DNA from: an uncultured Propionivibrio sp.
GTDB taxonomy: Bacteria; Pseudomonadota; Gammaproteobacteria; Burkholderiales; Rhodocyclaceae
Direction: 5' to 3'
DNA length: 17,443 nucleotides
Assembly: GCA_938040985.1 (NCBI GenBank)
Contig: CALHZD010000119.1
Coordinates: forward strand, 1-17,443
The position numbers and the translations under genes were made by a program. Under the pieces are notes generated by a model. That model made no database searches, had not been told where the DNA came from, and saw only the letters and a program-made list of their open reading frames with translations. Positions 4,705-12,449 of the stretch are shown one piece after another (positions within the stretch are counted from its first letter, which is position 1; each line of letters starts with the position of its first letter).

Positions 4705-7530
4705 TTAGCGGTTGCGGCGGGCGAACACCTTAAGGATTTCCATCACCAGCGGGGAAATGAAGAAAAACGGCAGCATCAGCAGCCAGTCGCTCAGGCCGAG
4801 CGGTACGGTGTCGAAGACAGGTTGCAGGAACGGCACATAGACCACCATCAGCACCAGCAGGAACGATACGATGACCGCCCATACGATCCAGCGGTTGCTC
4901 ATCAGCCCCAGCGAGAAAACGCTATGCGTTTCGGAGCGTGCGGTAAAGGCGCGCAACAACTCAGAAGTGCATAGCGTAATGAAAGCCATCGTCTGCGCAG
5001 CGGCCAGATGGTCGGGATAACGCGCCTGCGCCAGCAGAAAGACGCCCAGAACGGCAACGGCGTCCACAATGCCGATGACGCCGATGCTGATTGCCATCAT
5101 CTTGTCGATGACGGGTTCGCCCGGCGAACGCGGCGGCCGTTTCATGATATCCGGCTCGCCCTTTTCCATGCCCAGCGCCAGCGCCGGCGCGCCATCGCTG
5201 ACCAGATTGAGCCAGAGCAGCTGCACGGGGCGCAGCGGAATCGGCAGGCCGAACAGCATCGCCGAGAAAATAATGAGAATTTCGCCGACATTGCAGGCCA
5301 GCAGGAAGTAGACAAACTTGCGTATGTTGGCGTAGATGATCCGCCCCTGGTGGATGGCGGCGACAATGCTGGCGAAATTATCGTCGGTCAGCACCATGTC
5401 GGCCGTCTGCTTGGCCACGTCCGTGCCGGTAATGCCCATGGCGACGCCGATATTGGCGCGTTTGAGCGCCGGCGCATCATTGACGCCGTCGCCGGTCATC
5501 GCTACGACATGATCGTTGGCTTTCATCGCATCGACAATGCGCGTCTTGTGCTGCGGCGACACGCGGCAGCACACTTGCAGGCGTTCGGCGCATCCCGCCA
5601 GTTCGGCATCGCTGAGCTTTTCAATTTCGCTGCCGGTGAGCACCAGCCCGCCCGGCTTGAACATACCGATATCGCGCGCAATCGCTTCCGCCGTATCCTT
5701 GTAGTCGCCCGTCACCATCACGCACTTGAGGCCGGCGCCATGCGCCACTCTCAGCGCCTCGACGACTTCCTGGCGCGGCGGATCGATCATGCCGAGCAGC
5801 CCGATAAAGATCAGGTCTCGCTCGACCGTTTCCGGCGCCGGCGCATCCGGCACGCTATCCAGCGGCCGGCAGGCAACCGCCAGCACGCGCAGAGCCGAAG
5901 TCGCCATCCCATGGTTCTGCGCCATAATTGTCGCCTTGGCCTCCGCCGTCAGCGGAACAGCTTTGCCGCCTTCGAAGCGCTGCGTGCACAGGTCGAGAAT
6001 GACATCGGGCGCACCTTTGACAAAAGCGGCGACGGGGCTGCCGACTGCCGCGGCGATATCCGGCGCGCCTTCAACGCGGTGAATGGTCGTCATCCGTTTG
6101 CGGTCGGAATCGAAGGGGATTTCCTGTACGCGCGGCAGCTGTTCATTGAGCGCATCGCGCCAGATCCCCGCCTTGGCGGCGGCCACGACCAGCGCGGCCT
6201 CGGTCGGGTCGCCGGTAATGCGCCAGACGGAAGCGCCTCCTTTCTGAGGCGCTTCTTTGAGCGTTGCATCGTTACACAACAACGCGCCGCGCAACAGTAG
6301 GGAAACGTCCGGATATTCCTGCGGCCGAAAACGCTGCGCGCCGGCAAAATCGTCGGCCGGCGCGCCTGTAAAAAACTCGCCCTGCGGTACGTAGCCTTCA
6401 CCGCTGACCTTGAATTGACAGTCTCCGGCAACACCTTGCAGGACAGTCATCTCATTCTGCGTCAAGGTGCCGGTCTTGTCCGAGCAGATGACGGTGGCGC
6501 AGCCCAGCGTTTCTACGGCGGGCAATTTACGGATCAGCGCGTTGTGTCTGATCATCTGCTGCATGCCGAGCGCCAGGCAAACGGTGACGATCGCCGGCAG
6601 GCCTTCCGGCACAGCCGCAATCGCCAGGCTGACGGCGGTCATGAACAGATTGATGATGTCCTTTTCCTCGGCGCGCAGATAGGCCATGAAGTCACCGCTG
6701 ATGGCTTGAGTCAGATGCGTGTCGCGGAACAAGCCATAAATGAACACCAGGGCGCAGATAATCAGGCAGACGGAGCCAAGCACCTTGCCCAGGTGTTCCA
6801 GCTTTTTTTGCAAGGGCGTCTGCTCGTTTTCAAACGATTGAAGCATCTCGGCAATCATGCCCATCTGGGTGTTCATGCCGGTGCCGATGGCCATGCCCTT
6901 GCCCCGGCCATAACTGATCATGGTGCCCATAAAGGCCGAATTGATCCGGTCGCCCAGCGGCGCGGCCGGATCAAGCAGCGCCGAGGCGTCCTTCTCTACC
7001 GGCACCGATTCGCCGGTCAGCGAAGCTTCCTCGATTTTCAGGTTGACGCTTTCAATCAGGCGCAGATCGGCAGGCACGAAATTGCCGGCTTCCAGCATGA
7101 CGATGTCGCCCGGCGCAACTTCCCTGCCGGGGATGGACGCCAGCGCGCCGTCACGAATCACTGAGGCGTTGGGCGCGGACATTTTCTGTAGCGCTTCAAG
7201 CGCCTGCTCCGCCTTGGATTCCTGCACCACGCCGATGACGGCGTTGAGGATGACGATCAGGACAATCGCGACCGAATCGACATATTCGCCCAGCGCCAGT
7301 GAAATCAGCGCCGCCACGATCAGGATGATGATGAGAAAATTGTTGAACTGATCCCAGAGCAATGCCATAAAGCCCGGGCGCGGCCGCTCTTTCAACTCGT
7401 TGTAGCCATTGCTTTCCAGTCGTCGCCGCGCTTCCGCCGCACTGAGGCCGCGCTCGCCGTCGGTCTCAAATTCGGCCGTCAGCGCCTCGATTGTCTTGCC
7501 GTGTGATTCCTTGTCGAACATGGTGTGCAT
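4705..7530 (-). CDS. Calcium-transporting P-type ATPase (P2 type, SERCA-like)
   Basis: An ATP-driven cation pump of the inner membrane, 941 residues from the chosen ATG. An N-terminal cation-ATPase domain precedes two helices around residues 62-103. The actuator loop has TGES (172-175). Helix 4 carries AAVPEGLPA (305-313), and the phosphorylation site is DKTGT with Asp351. The nucleotide domain has GDPTEAAL (440-447), FDSDRKRM and KGAPD (505-509); the hinge has TGD (607-609) and TGDGVNDAP (679-687). The residues that bind calcium in SERCA have counterparts: Glu309 in helix 4, Asn747 and Glu750 in NVGE, Asn775/Ser778/Asp779 in NLVSDG, and Glu857 in helix 8. Ser replaces the Thr of SERCA. Two calcium sites are therefore plausible, although bacterial relatives can differ in ion. 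The start at 7530 has AAGGAG 5 nt upstream; an in-frame extension to 7611 lacks this. A stress-protein gene lies 176 bp upstream on the same strand. Confidence 0.93.
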   Translation of the reverse strand: MHTMFDKESHGKTIEALTAEFETDGERGLSAAEARRRLESNGYNELKERPRPGFMALLWDQFNNFLIIILIVAALISLALGEYVDSVAIVLIVILNAVIGVVQESKAEQALEALQKMSAPNASVIRDGALASIPGREVAPGDIVMLEAGNFVPADLRLIESVNLKIEEASLTGESVPVEKDASALLDPAAPLGDRINSAFMGTMISYGRGKGMAIGTGMNTQMGMIAEMLQSFENEQTPLQKKLEHLGKVLGSVCLIICALVFIYGLFRDTHLTQAISGDFMAYLRAEEKDIINLFMTAVSLAIAAVPEGLPAIVTVCLALGMQQMIRHNALIRKLPAVETLGCATVICSDKTGTLTQNEMTVLQGVAGDCQFKVSGEGYVPQGEFFTGAPADDFAGAQRFRPQEYPDVSLLLRGALLCNDATLKEAPQKGGASVWRITGDPTEAALVVAAAKAGIWRDALNEQLPRVQEIPFDSDRKRMTTIHRVEGAPDIAAAVGSPVAAFVKGAPDVILDLCTQRFEGGKAVPLTAEAKATIMAQNHGMATSALRVLAVACRPLDSVPDAPAPETVERDLIFIGLLGMIDPPRQEVVEALRVAHGAGLKCVMVTGDYKDTAEAIARDIGMFKPGGLVLTGSEIEKLSDAELAGCAERLQVCCRVSPQHKTRIVDAMKANDHVVAMTGDGVNDAPALKRANIGVAMGITGTDVAKQTADMVLTDDNFASIVAAIHQGRIIYANIRKFVYFLLACNVGEILIIFSAMLFGLPIPLRPVQLLWLNLVSDGAPALALGMEKGEPDIMKRPPRSPGEPVIDKMMAISIGVIGIVDAVAVLGVFLLAQARYPDHLAAAQTMAFITLCTSELLRAFTARSETHSVFSLGLMSNRWIVWAVIVSFLLVLMVVYVPFLQPVFDTVPLGLSDWLLMLPFFFISPLVMEILKVFARRNR

Positions 7531-7535
7531 GAAGG

Positions 7536-7541
7536 CTCCTT
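7536..7541 (-). promoter_or_regulatory. Ribosome binding site deciding the ATPase start
   Basis: AAGGAG on the minus strand ends 5 nt before the ATG at 7530. No comparable site precedes the earlier in-frame start codon at 7611, so the 941-residue form is preferred. Confidence 0.8.
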
Positions 7542-7706
7542 GTCTCTTGATTTTTTCACTCTTACGGCGGTTCCGTCCGCAACGCGGCTTATGGCGCGCA
7601 TCCCTCCTCAAGGCGCTTGCCGGCGACTGTGCGCTTTATTCTTTTTTCGCACGCACCTGCCTTTTCCTTCATGCCGTTCCTCTCATCCATCGCCATCACA
7701 TTGCCA

Positions 7707-8135
7707 TTATTTAACGAGCAAAATGGGCGCCTTGGACAGATGCAGCACCTTCATCGTCGCCGAGCCGATCAACCGCTCCAACGCACCGCGTCCGTTCGTT
7801 CCCATGATGATCTGGTCGCAGCCCAGCGTTTCGGCAAAATGGATAATCGTTTCGGCAACATTGCCGAATTCGGCATGACAGGTATAGCGCGCGCCGGCAG
7901 CATCGAGCAATGCACGCGCAGGCGCCAGGGCGTGCTCGCTTTCCTCGCGCAAAAAGCTGGCAATCTCGTCATGGCTGAAAAAGCGTTTCACGCTATGGCT
8001 AATCGGCAGCTGAACGTTGAGCAGATGAATCTCCACGCTGTCCGGATCGGCATAATCCAGGCGGATTTGCGCTGCCAGCGACACGGCTCTCAACGCACAT
8101 TCCGAACCATCGACGGGAATCAGGAACTTTTTCAT
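7707..8135 (-). CDS. Universal stress protein (UspA family)
   Basis: A 142-residue single-domain Usp fold protein that begins MKKFLIPVDGSECALRAV, the classic first strand and Asp-containing loop. It ends with the nucleotide-binding segment MGTNGRGALERLIGSATMKV and then APILLVK. Usp proteins of this type usually bind ATP and dimerise in the cytosol; their roles in stress survival are varied. The glycine motif is normally G-2x-G-9x-G(S/T). Here the second spacing is 8 residues (Gly112, Gly115, Gly124-Ser125), one short of the consensus. An upstream in-frame ATG at 8159 exists, but the ATG at 8135 directly follows a run of G (AGGGGGG) that can act as ribosome site and matches the family N-terminus. 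It is probably co-transcribed with the downstream calcium ATPase. Confidence 0.92.
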   Translation of the reverse strand: MKKFLIPVDGSECALRAVSLAAQIRLDYADPDSVEIHLLNVQLPISHSVKRFFSHDEIASFLREESEHALAPARALLDAAGARYTCHAEFGNVAETIIHFAETLGCDQIIMGTNGRGALERLIGSATMKVLHLSKAPILLVK

Positions 8136-8531
8136 ATACCCCCCTACGTTTTCGAGCATGCTCTATGGAAAACAGTCGTCGTTGCAAACAGCAGTATTCA
8201 GTCTACCCGCCCCAGGCATTCCGGTGCAACATGGGGAGACGCACTCAACGCAGGGCGGAGGTAGCGCGCATCCGTCACGCTCCATGCCGTGCACGCAGTG
8301 TTGTGGCCTTGTTTTTACCACCGGAAACGGCGAGCGGGTATGTGGAATACCGAAATTGCCTGGCCCTTGAAAGGGCGTATATTCCGCCTTGCATTTAACG
8401 TCGCGTAATGCGCTAAGCAGAACGGACTGACCGACGCCCTGTCTGGCTCCGCCATCCAGAGCGCCAGACTGAATATCCGGCGGTGCGCCCTGCGCGGTTT
8501 TCAATTTTTATATTGATATGAGGAGGTGCAT
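8136..8531. promoter_or_regulatory. Divergent control region between usp and the MatC-type permease
   Basis: This is about 400 bp with no convincing gene. A perfect dyad GCCCTT-GA-AAGGGC lies at 8363-8376, followed by TATATT. A hairpin with 7-bp arms GTCTGGC...GCCAGAC lies at 8441-8469, about 60 bp before the permease start. An AT-rich run (TTTTCAATTTTTATATTG) precedes the ribosome site. The dyads could be regulator sites for one or both genes; no regulator gene is nearby. Confidence 0.35.
8521..8526 (+). promoter_or_regulatory. Ribosome binding site deciding a GTG start
   Basis: AGGAGG lies 5 nt before the GTG at 8532. An in-frame GTG at 8526 overlaps this site and so cannot be the start. 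The ATG at 8530 is out of frame and hits a stop after five codons. Confidence 0.75.
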
Positions 8532-9887
8532 GTGGATATTTCGTTAGTTGCCATCATGTCCATCGTCGCGCTGATCATTGTTGTCGCGATCAGCTGTGTT
8601 AACGAGGACCTGAACGTCGGCTTCCTGGCCATCGGTTTCGCCATTATCGTCGCCGGTGTCTGGGGCAATACTGCCGGTTCAAAAGTCTTGACCTACTTCC
8701 CGACCAGTCTGTTCATGATCCTTGTCGGCGTGACCTTCATGTTCGGCATAGCGCAGACCAACGGGACAATGGAAAAGCTCACTGCCTACGCCGTGCGCGC
8801 CAGCGGCGGCAACGTCGCGCTGATGCCGCTGATCGTCTATATTCTGACGACGATCATCACCACCATCGGCCCGGGCAATATCGCCGGGACGGCGTTGATG
8901 GCGCCCGTCGCCATGGCGATCGCCACGCGCATCGGCCTGTCCGCCTTCCTGATGACGCTGGTTGTCGTCGGCGCGGCCAACGGTGCGGCTTTCTCGCCAT
9001 TCGCCCCGACCGGGATCATCTCCAACGGCCTCATCGCCAGAATGGCGCCGGAACTGGGCATCTCCGCTGACGCACTGAGCGGCCTGGCCTGGAAGGTGCA
9101 CTTCAACTCCGAGATTGCGCAAGCCTTTGCCAACATCGGCGGCTTCTTCCTTCTGGGCGGCATGGCCTGGATTTCGAAGCAAAAAGGCGGCAAGCTCGAC
9201 ATTAACGAACTGGCACCGAAACCCGAGCCGTTCAATAGTGCCCAGATCCAAACCTTGTCGATGGTCGGCGTGCTGATCGTGCTGGTCATTCTGCCCGGTC
9301 TGCCGTTCATGAAACCCTTCTTCGCCAGCAATCTGTGGCTGAAGAACATGGTCGCCAACGTCGGCACCATCGCTTTCATTCTCTCCTGCGTCCTGATGCT
9401 GACCGGCGCGGGTGACAGCAAGGCTGCCGTTAAGGTTGTGCCTTGGGGCGTGATCATGATGGTCTGCGGCATGACCGTGCTGATCGAAGTCATGGATAAA
9501 TCCGGTGGCCTCAACGCACTGGTGAAGATCATCGGCACCATCTCCAACCCGACTTCGGCCAACGGTACGCTGGCGCTCATCACCGGCGTTATTTCGGCCT
9601 ACTCCAGTTCGTCTGGCGTCGTTATGCCGATGTTCCTGCCGATGGTACCGGGCCTGATCAAAGAAATCGGCGGCGGCGACCCAATTGCGCTGATCTCGTC
9701 GATCAACGTCGGTTCGCACTTGGTCGATACCTCTCCGCTTTCTACGCTGGGCGCCCTTTGCATTGCCTGTGCAGGTGATCACGAAGACAAAGGCGTGCTA
9801 TTTAAGAGACTGCTGATGTGGGGGCTGTCGATGTCTGTCGTCGGTGCCATCGTCTGCTACGTCTTCTTCGGCCTGCTTGGCTTCTGA
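8532..9887 (+). CDS. MatC-type SLC13/ion-transporter superfamily permease (putative dicarboxylate carrier)
   Basis: A hydrophobic 451-residue inner-membrane protein with about 11-12 predicted helices. The N-terminal 140 or so residues (NEDLNVGFLAIGFAIIVAGV, then FPTSLFMILVGVTFMFGIA and TTIGPGNIAGTALMAPVAMA) fit the MatC_N dicarboxylate-carrier family. The signature loops of the inverted-repeat transporter fold are present: GAANGAAFSPFAPTGI in the first half, and AYSSSSGVVMPMFLP and VGSHLVDTSPLSTLGALCIA in the second. MatC relatives carry malonate or other dicarboxylates, probably with a cation, but the substrate cannot be read from sequence. No malonate-decarboxylation genes are nearby. It begins at a GTG with a near-perfect ribosome site and is followed by a strong terminator, so it looks monocistronic. 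Confidence 0.85.
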   Translation: MDISLVAIMSIVALIIVVAISCVNEDLNVGFLAIGFAIIVAGVWGNTAGSKVLTYFPTSLFMILVGVTFMFGIAQTNGTMEKLTAYAVRASGGNVALMPLIVYILTTIITTIGPGNIAGTALMAPVAMAIATRIGLSAFLMTLVVVGAANGAAFSPFAPTGIISNGLIARMAPELGISADALSGLAWKVHFNSEIAQAFANIGGFFLLGGMAWISKQKGGKLDINELAPKPEPFNSAQIQTLSMVGVLIVLVILPGLPFMKPFFASNLWLKNMVANVGTIAFILSCVLMLTGAGDSKAAVKVVPWGVIMMVCGMTVLIEVMDKSGGLNALVKIIGTISNPTSANGTLALITGVISAYSSSSGVVMPMFLPMVPGLIKEIGGGDPIALISSINVGSHLVDTSPLSTLGALCIACAGDHEDKGVLFKRLLMWGLSMSVVGAIVCYVFFGLLGF

Positions 9888-9930
9888 TTTAGGCCACAGA
9901 GAAACAGACGCAACAATTCCTTAGCAAGCA

Positions 9931-9961
9931 AAAGCCGATGGCAAGTGCCATCGGCTTTTTT
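9931..9961 (+). terminator. Intrinsic terminator of the MatC-type permease gene
   Basis: A perfect stem GCCGATGGCA / TGCCATCGGC with a 2-nt central AG (practically a 4-nt loop) is flanked by AAA and followed by six T. It lies about 45 bp past the permease stop. Confidence 0.93.
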
Positions 9962-10597
9962 ATGCTTTTTATGTTAAGCCCTAGCCCGAGATGACGCGAG
10001 AAATCCTAGCTTTGTGGCTGGTGAGCCCGGGATGCACGCACAAAATGGATATTCAGCTTGTCATTAATGCGCTCAAATAAGCGCTCCGATTCTTGATTGG
10101 GCTTGTCATACGCTTCGTCTTGAATACGGCTCTTAAATTAAAACTTTTCAATCACCTACCGGAACGTCTCGTTTTGATAAGCGGTTTTTATCTTTATTCA
10201 AAAATCAAATCTTACCGGCCTACGTTAGGCGTTTTCTCAACATCATCCTGAAATATGGCTGCCCCATTGCTGCTTGCATGGACTATTAATCAAGGCGATG
10301 GACATCATCGAGAATTGAATTAGAAAAGTTTGTTTACCAGAACGACTGCCAGCAACTTACAGAAGTTTTCCACGCCCAGATACGGCGGACAGATAGCGGA
10401 CAAACTTAAATTTTCATGCACAGTTTATATTTTTGGCGTTAATTGGCGCCTTACTTATTTGCCGTATCTTTTCGCGCTCTGCGGCACGCTACCTGATATG
10501 GATAATGAAGGTTAGTTTCGGGTAATGACTTGTGAATAATGCCGAAGTGGCGCAACACCCGTTTCCCCAATATTTCTGGTATCTGGCCGTAGATTTT
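9962..10597. other. Long intergenic stretch, less GC-rich than its surroundings
   Basis: About 636 bp between the permease terminator and the sppA stop codon. Its base composition is visibly poorer in G and C than the neighbouring genes, which suggests acquired or decayed DNA. The only coding-like trace I see is on the minus strand at 10006-10197, listed separately. A plus-strand frame from a TTG at 10330 (61 codons) has no ribosome site and no recognisable content. No clear terminator for sppA is visible at 10530-10597. Confidence 0.5.
10006..10197 (-). pseudogene. Possible decayed coding relic
   Basis: One minus-strand frame gives a protein-like charged sequence interrupted by two stops in about 63 codons. 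It reads AYQNETFR, stop, VIEKF, stop, FKSRIQDEAYDKPNQESERL, and then a further two dozen residues to a TAG at 10006. The last part is open for 43 codons but has no start codon. I do not recognise the family. The sequence looks like a degraded gene rather than random translation, but this is a judgement from composition only. Confidence 0.3.
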
Positions 10598-11554
10598 TCA
10601 ATGCAGCGCCGCAGCGTCGCCGCCAAACAGCCGCGCAGCAAAGCCATTTCCGGCCTCTGCGCCCAATCGCTTGGCAAAACGTTCGGCAATATTTTCTTTG
10701 AGCGAGTAATCGAGTACGTTTTCCGCCTTGATGATGTCGCGCGCGACCGAATCTACGGTGCCAAAGTCGTCGGCCAGCCCCATCTGGATACCTTGCGCTC
10801 CTGTCCAGATCAGTCCGCTAAAGATTTCCGGCGTTTCTTTCAAACGTTGGCCGCGCCCTTGGCGCACGGCGTCGATGAATTGCCTGTGGACTTCGCCGAG
10901 CAAAGCTTCGGCATGCGCCTTCTGTTTTTCATCCTGCGGCGAAAACGGGTCGAGGAAACCCTTGTTGTTGCCCGCGGTCATCAAACGGCGTTCGACACCG
11001 ACCTTTTCCATCACGCCGGTAAATCCGAAGCCATCCATGCGCACGCCAATCGAGCCGACGATGCTGGCTTTGTCGACAAAAATCTTATCGGCCGCCGACG
11101 CAACATAATATCCGCCCGAAGCGCAGACATCCTCGACAACCGCATACAGCGGGATATTCGGATACTTGGCGCGCAGGCGGCGGATCTCATCGTAAATGAT
11201 GCCGGACTGTACCGGGCTGCCGCCGGGGCTGTTGATGCGCAGGATCACGCCCGAAGTATTTTTGTCTTTAAAAGCTGCCTGCAAGGCATTATTGACCTTA
11301 TCTGCGCTGTTATCGCCCGTCGATTCAATGACGCCGTTCAGATTAATAAGCGCCGTATGCTTGCCATCGCTCAACGTATCGCTGCGCCCCCAGTCAATCC
11401 AAACAACCATAGCGATGACAAAATAAGCCAGCATGGCAAATCTGAAGAAAATGCCCCAGCGCCGCTTGGCCCGCTGCTCTTTGAGAGAAGCCATAGCAAG
11501 CCGTTCGAGCAGCTTTCGCTCCCATTGTGGCTGATTGGTATTCGGTGTATCCAC
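10598..11554 (-). CDS. sppA: Signal peptide peptidase SppA (S49 family, short form)
   Basis: A membrane-anchored serine protease that degrades cleaved signal peptides and other membrane-proximal peptides. The 318-residue protein has a cytosolic head (WERKLLERLA), one membrane helix at about 34-53, and an S49 peptidase domain facing the periplasm. LRINSPGGSPVQSG (105-118) forms the oxyanion region. The catalytic serine is Ser146 in EDVCASGGYYVAS, and GSIGVRMDG follows. The general-base lysine of the Ser-Lys dyad is probably Lys198 in TAGNNKGFLDPF. The length fits the single-domain SppA type rather than the doubled E. coli enzyme. It starts at a GTG (11554) with only a weak ribosome site; an ATG at 11494 is the alternative, but the N-terminal WERKLLERLA block is conserved in relatives. 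It follows the HAD phosphatase gene, 238 bp away on the same strand. Confidence 0.93.
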   Translation of the reverse strand: MDTPNTNQPQWERKLLERLAMASLKEQRAKRRWGIFFRFAMLAYFVIAMVVWIDWGRSDTLSDGKHTALINLNGVIESTGDNSADKVNNALQAAFKDKNTSGVILRINSPGGSPVQSGIIYDEIRRLRAKYPNIPLYAVVEDVCASGGYYVASAADKIFVDKASIVGSIGVRMDGFGFTGVMEKVGVERRLMTAGNNKGFLDPFSPQDEKQKAHAEALLGEVHRQFIDAVRQGRGQRLKETPEIFSGLIWTGAQGIQMGLADDFGTVDSVARDIIKAENVLDYSLKENIAERFAKRLGAEAGNGFAARLFGGDAAALH

Positions 11555-11734
11555 GGTAAAACTCTGATTGGATTCAATGAAAGGATCAATAAAAATCAGT
11601 GCAATCGACGAGAATACGTCGAAAGGGTATTGGCAAGAATGGCTGGCATCGGCGAACGGCCGACAAGTTCAACATTACGCTGCAGAAAAAACGAATACTG
11701 CACGGCCGCCGCTGTCGATAACTGTTTCCGTTTT

Positions 11735-11753
11735 TATACTGTCAGGGAGTATA
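11735..11753. promoter_or_regulatory. Dyad upstream of sppA
   Basis: TATACT-GTCAGGG-AGTATA forms a 6-bp inverted repeat with a 7-nt spacer in the gap between the HAD gene and sppA. It could be an operator or part of a promoter. It is not a LexA box, since the CTGT half has no ACAG partner at the right spacing. Confidence 0.3.
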
Positions 11754-11792
11754 TATCCGGCATGCTTCATCCATAAAGCAAAACCTGAAGCA

Positions 11793-12449
11793 TCATGCGT
11801 TCGTCAGCAACCAGTCTGACAATTCCGCAACGCTGGCCACCTGCGTCAGCGAGCGTATCTCTTCCAGTTGTGCGCTGGAATGCGCGCCATAGCTCACGGC
11901 CAGACTCTCAACACCGGCATTGGCGGCCATGTGCAGATCGTGCGTGGTATCGCCGATCATCAAAGTACGTTCAGGCGGAACACCGAACGTCTCCATCAGC
12001 TCATAGAGCATTTGCGGATGCGGCTTGGAAAAGCATTCGTCAGCGCAGCGTGAAGCGGAAAAAAAGCGTTCCGCGCCGCTGGCGGTCAGGACGCGATCCA
12101 GACCGCGCCGGCTTTTGCCCGTCGCTACGGCGAGCGTAAAACCGCGCATGCATAAAGCCTTGAGCAATGGCATCACACCGTCGAACAGACAAAGCTCGCC
12201 AGCGCCGGCAAGATAATGACGGCGGTAGCAATCGGCCATTTCCGGATAGCGCCGCGGGTCGAGAGTAGGCGCGGTATGGCGCAAGGCATCGGCAAGCCCC
12301 AGCCCGATGACCTGGCGGGCCTGCGCATCCGCAGGTTCAGGCAGACCGAGGTCACGGCAGGCGGCGCGCATAGAGAAGACGATGGCGCTGACCGAATCAT
12401 GCAGCGTGCCATCCCAGTCAAACACCAGCAAATCAAAGCGCTTGCCCAT
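11793..12449 (-). CDS. HAD-superfamily hydrolase, phosphoglycolate-phosphatase-like
   Basis: A cytosolic phosphatase of HAD subfamily IA, 218 residues. Motif I is FDWDGTLHDS with nucleophile Asp11 and acid/base Asp13. A helical cap domain spans roughly residues 18-85. Motif II is AVATGKSRRGL with Thr110, motif III is Lys142 in SKPHPQM, and motif IV is IGDTTHDLHMA with Asp167 and Asp171 for magnesium. The pattern is Gph-like, but substrate specificity cannot be assigned, so I give no symbol. Its start overlaps the end of rluC by 17 bp, a typical sign of translational coupling. The rluC-HAD-sppA order is common in betaproteobacteria; in several of them a Rieske-type gene sits between HAD and sppA, and none is present here. 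Confidence 0.92.
   Translation of the reverse strand: MGKRFDLLVFDWDGTLHDSVSAIVFSMRAACRDLGLPEPADAQARQVIGLGLADALRHTAPTLDPRRYPEMADCYRRHYLAGAGELCLFDGVMPLLKALCMRGFTLAVATGKSRRGLDRVLTASGAERFFSASRCADECFSKPHPQMLYELMETFGVPPERTLMIGDTTHDLHMAANAGVESLAVSYGAHSSAQLEEIRSLTQVASVAELSDWLLTNA

Noticed and set aside
5008..6300. Long plus-strand open frame opposite the calcium ATPase
   Set aside because: It is a mirror of GC-rich coding DNA, rich in His/Arg/Gln, with no ribosome site and no family resemblance.
8163..8504. 113-codon minus-strand frame in the usp-permease gap
   Set aside because: It has no ribosome site, its Cys/Pro-rich composition is unlike a real protein, and it overlaps likely control elements.
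8679..9782. Long minus-strand open frame opposite the MatC-type permease
   Set aside because: It is antisense to a well-formed membrane protein, and its Asp/His/Arg/Gln-rich composition is typical of shadow frames.
10330..10515. 61-codon plus-strand frame in the permease-sppA gap
   Set aside because: It starts at TTG with no ribosome site and has no recognisable features.
11735..11753. LexA/SOS box upstream of sppA
   Set aside because: CTGT is present, but the second half is not ACAG at the required 8-nt spacing.
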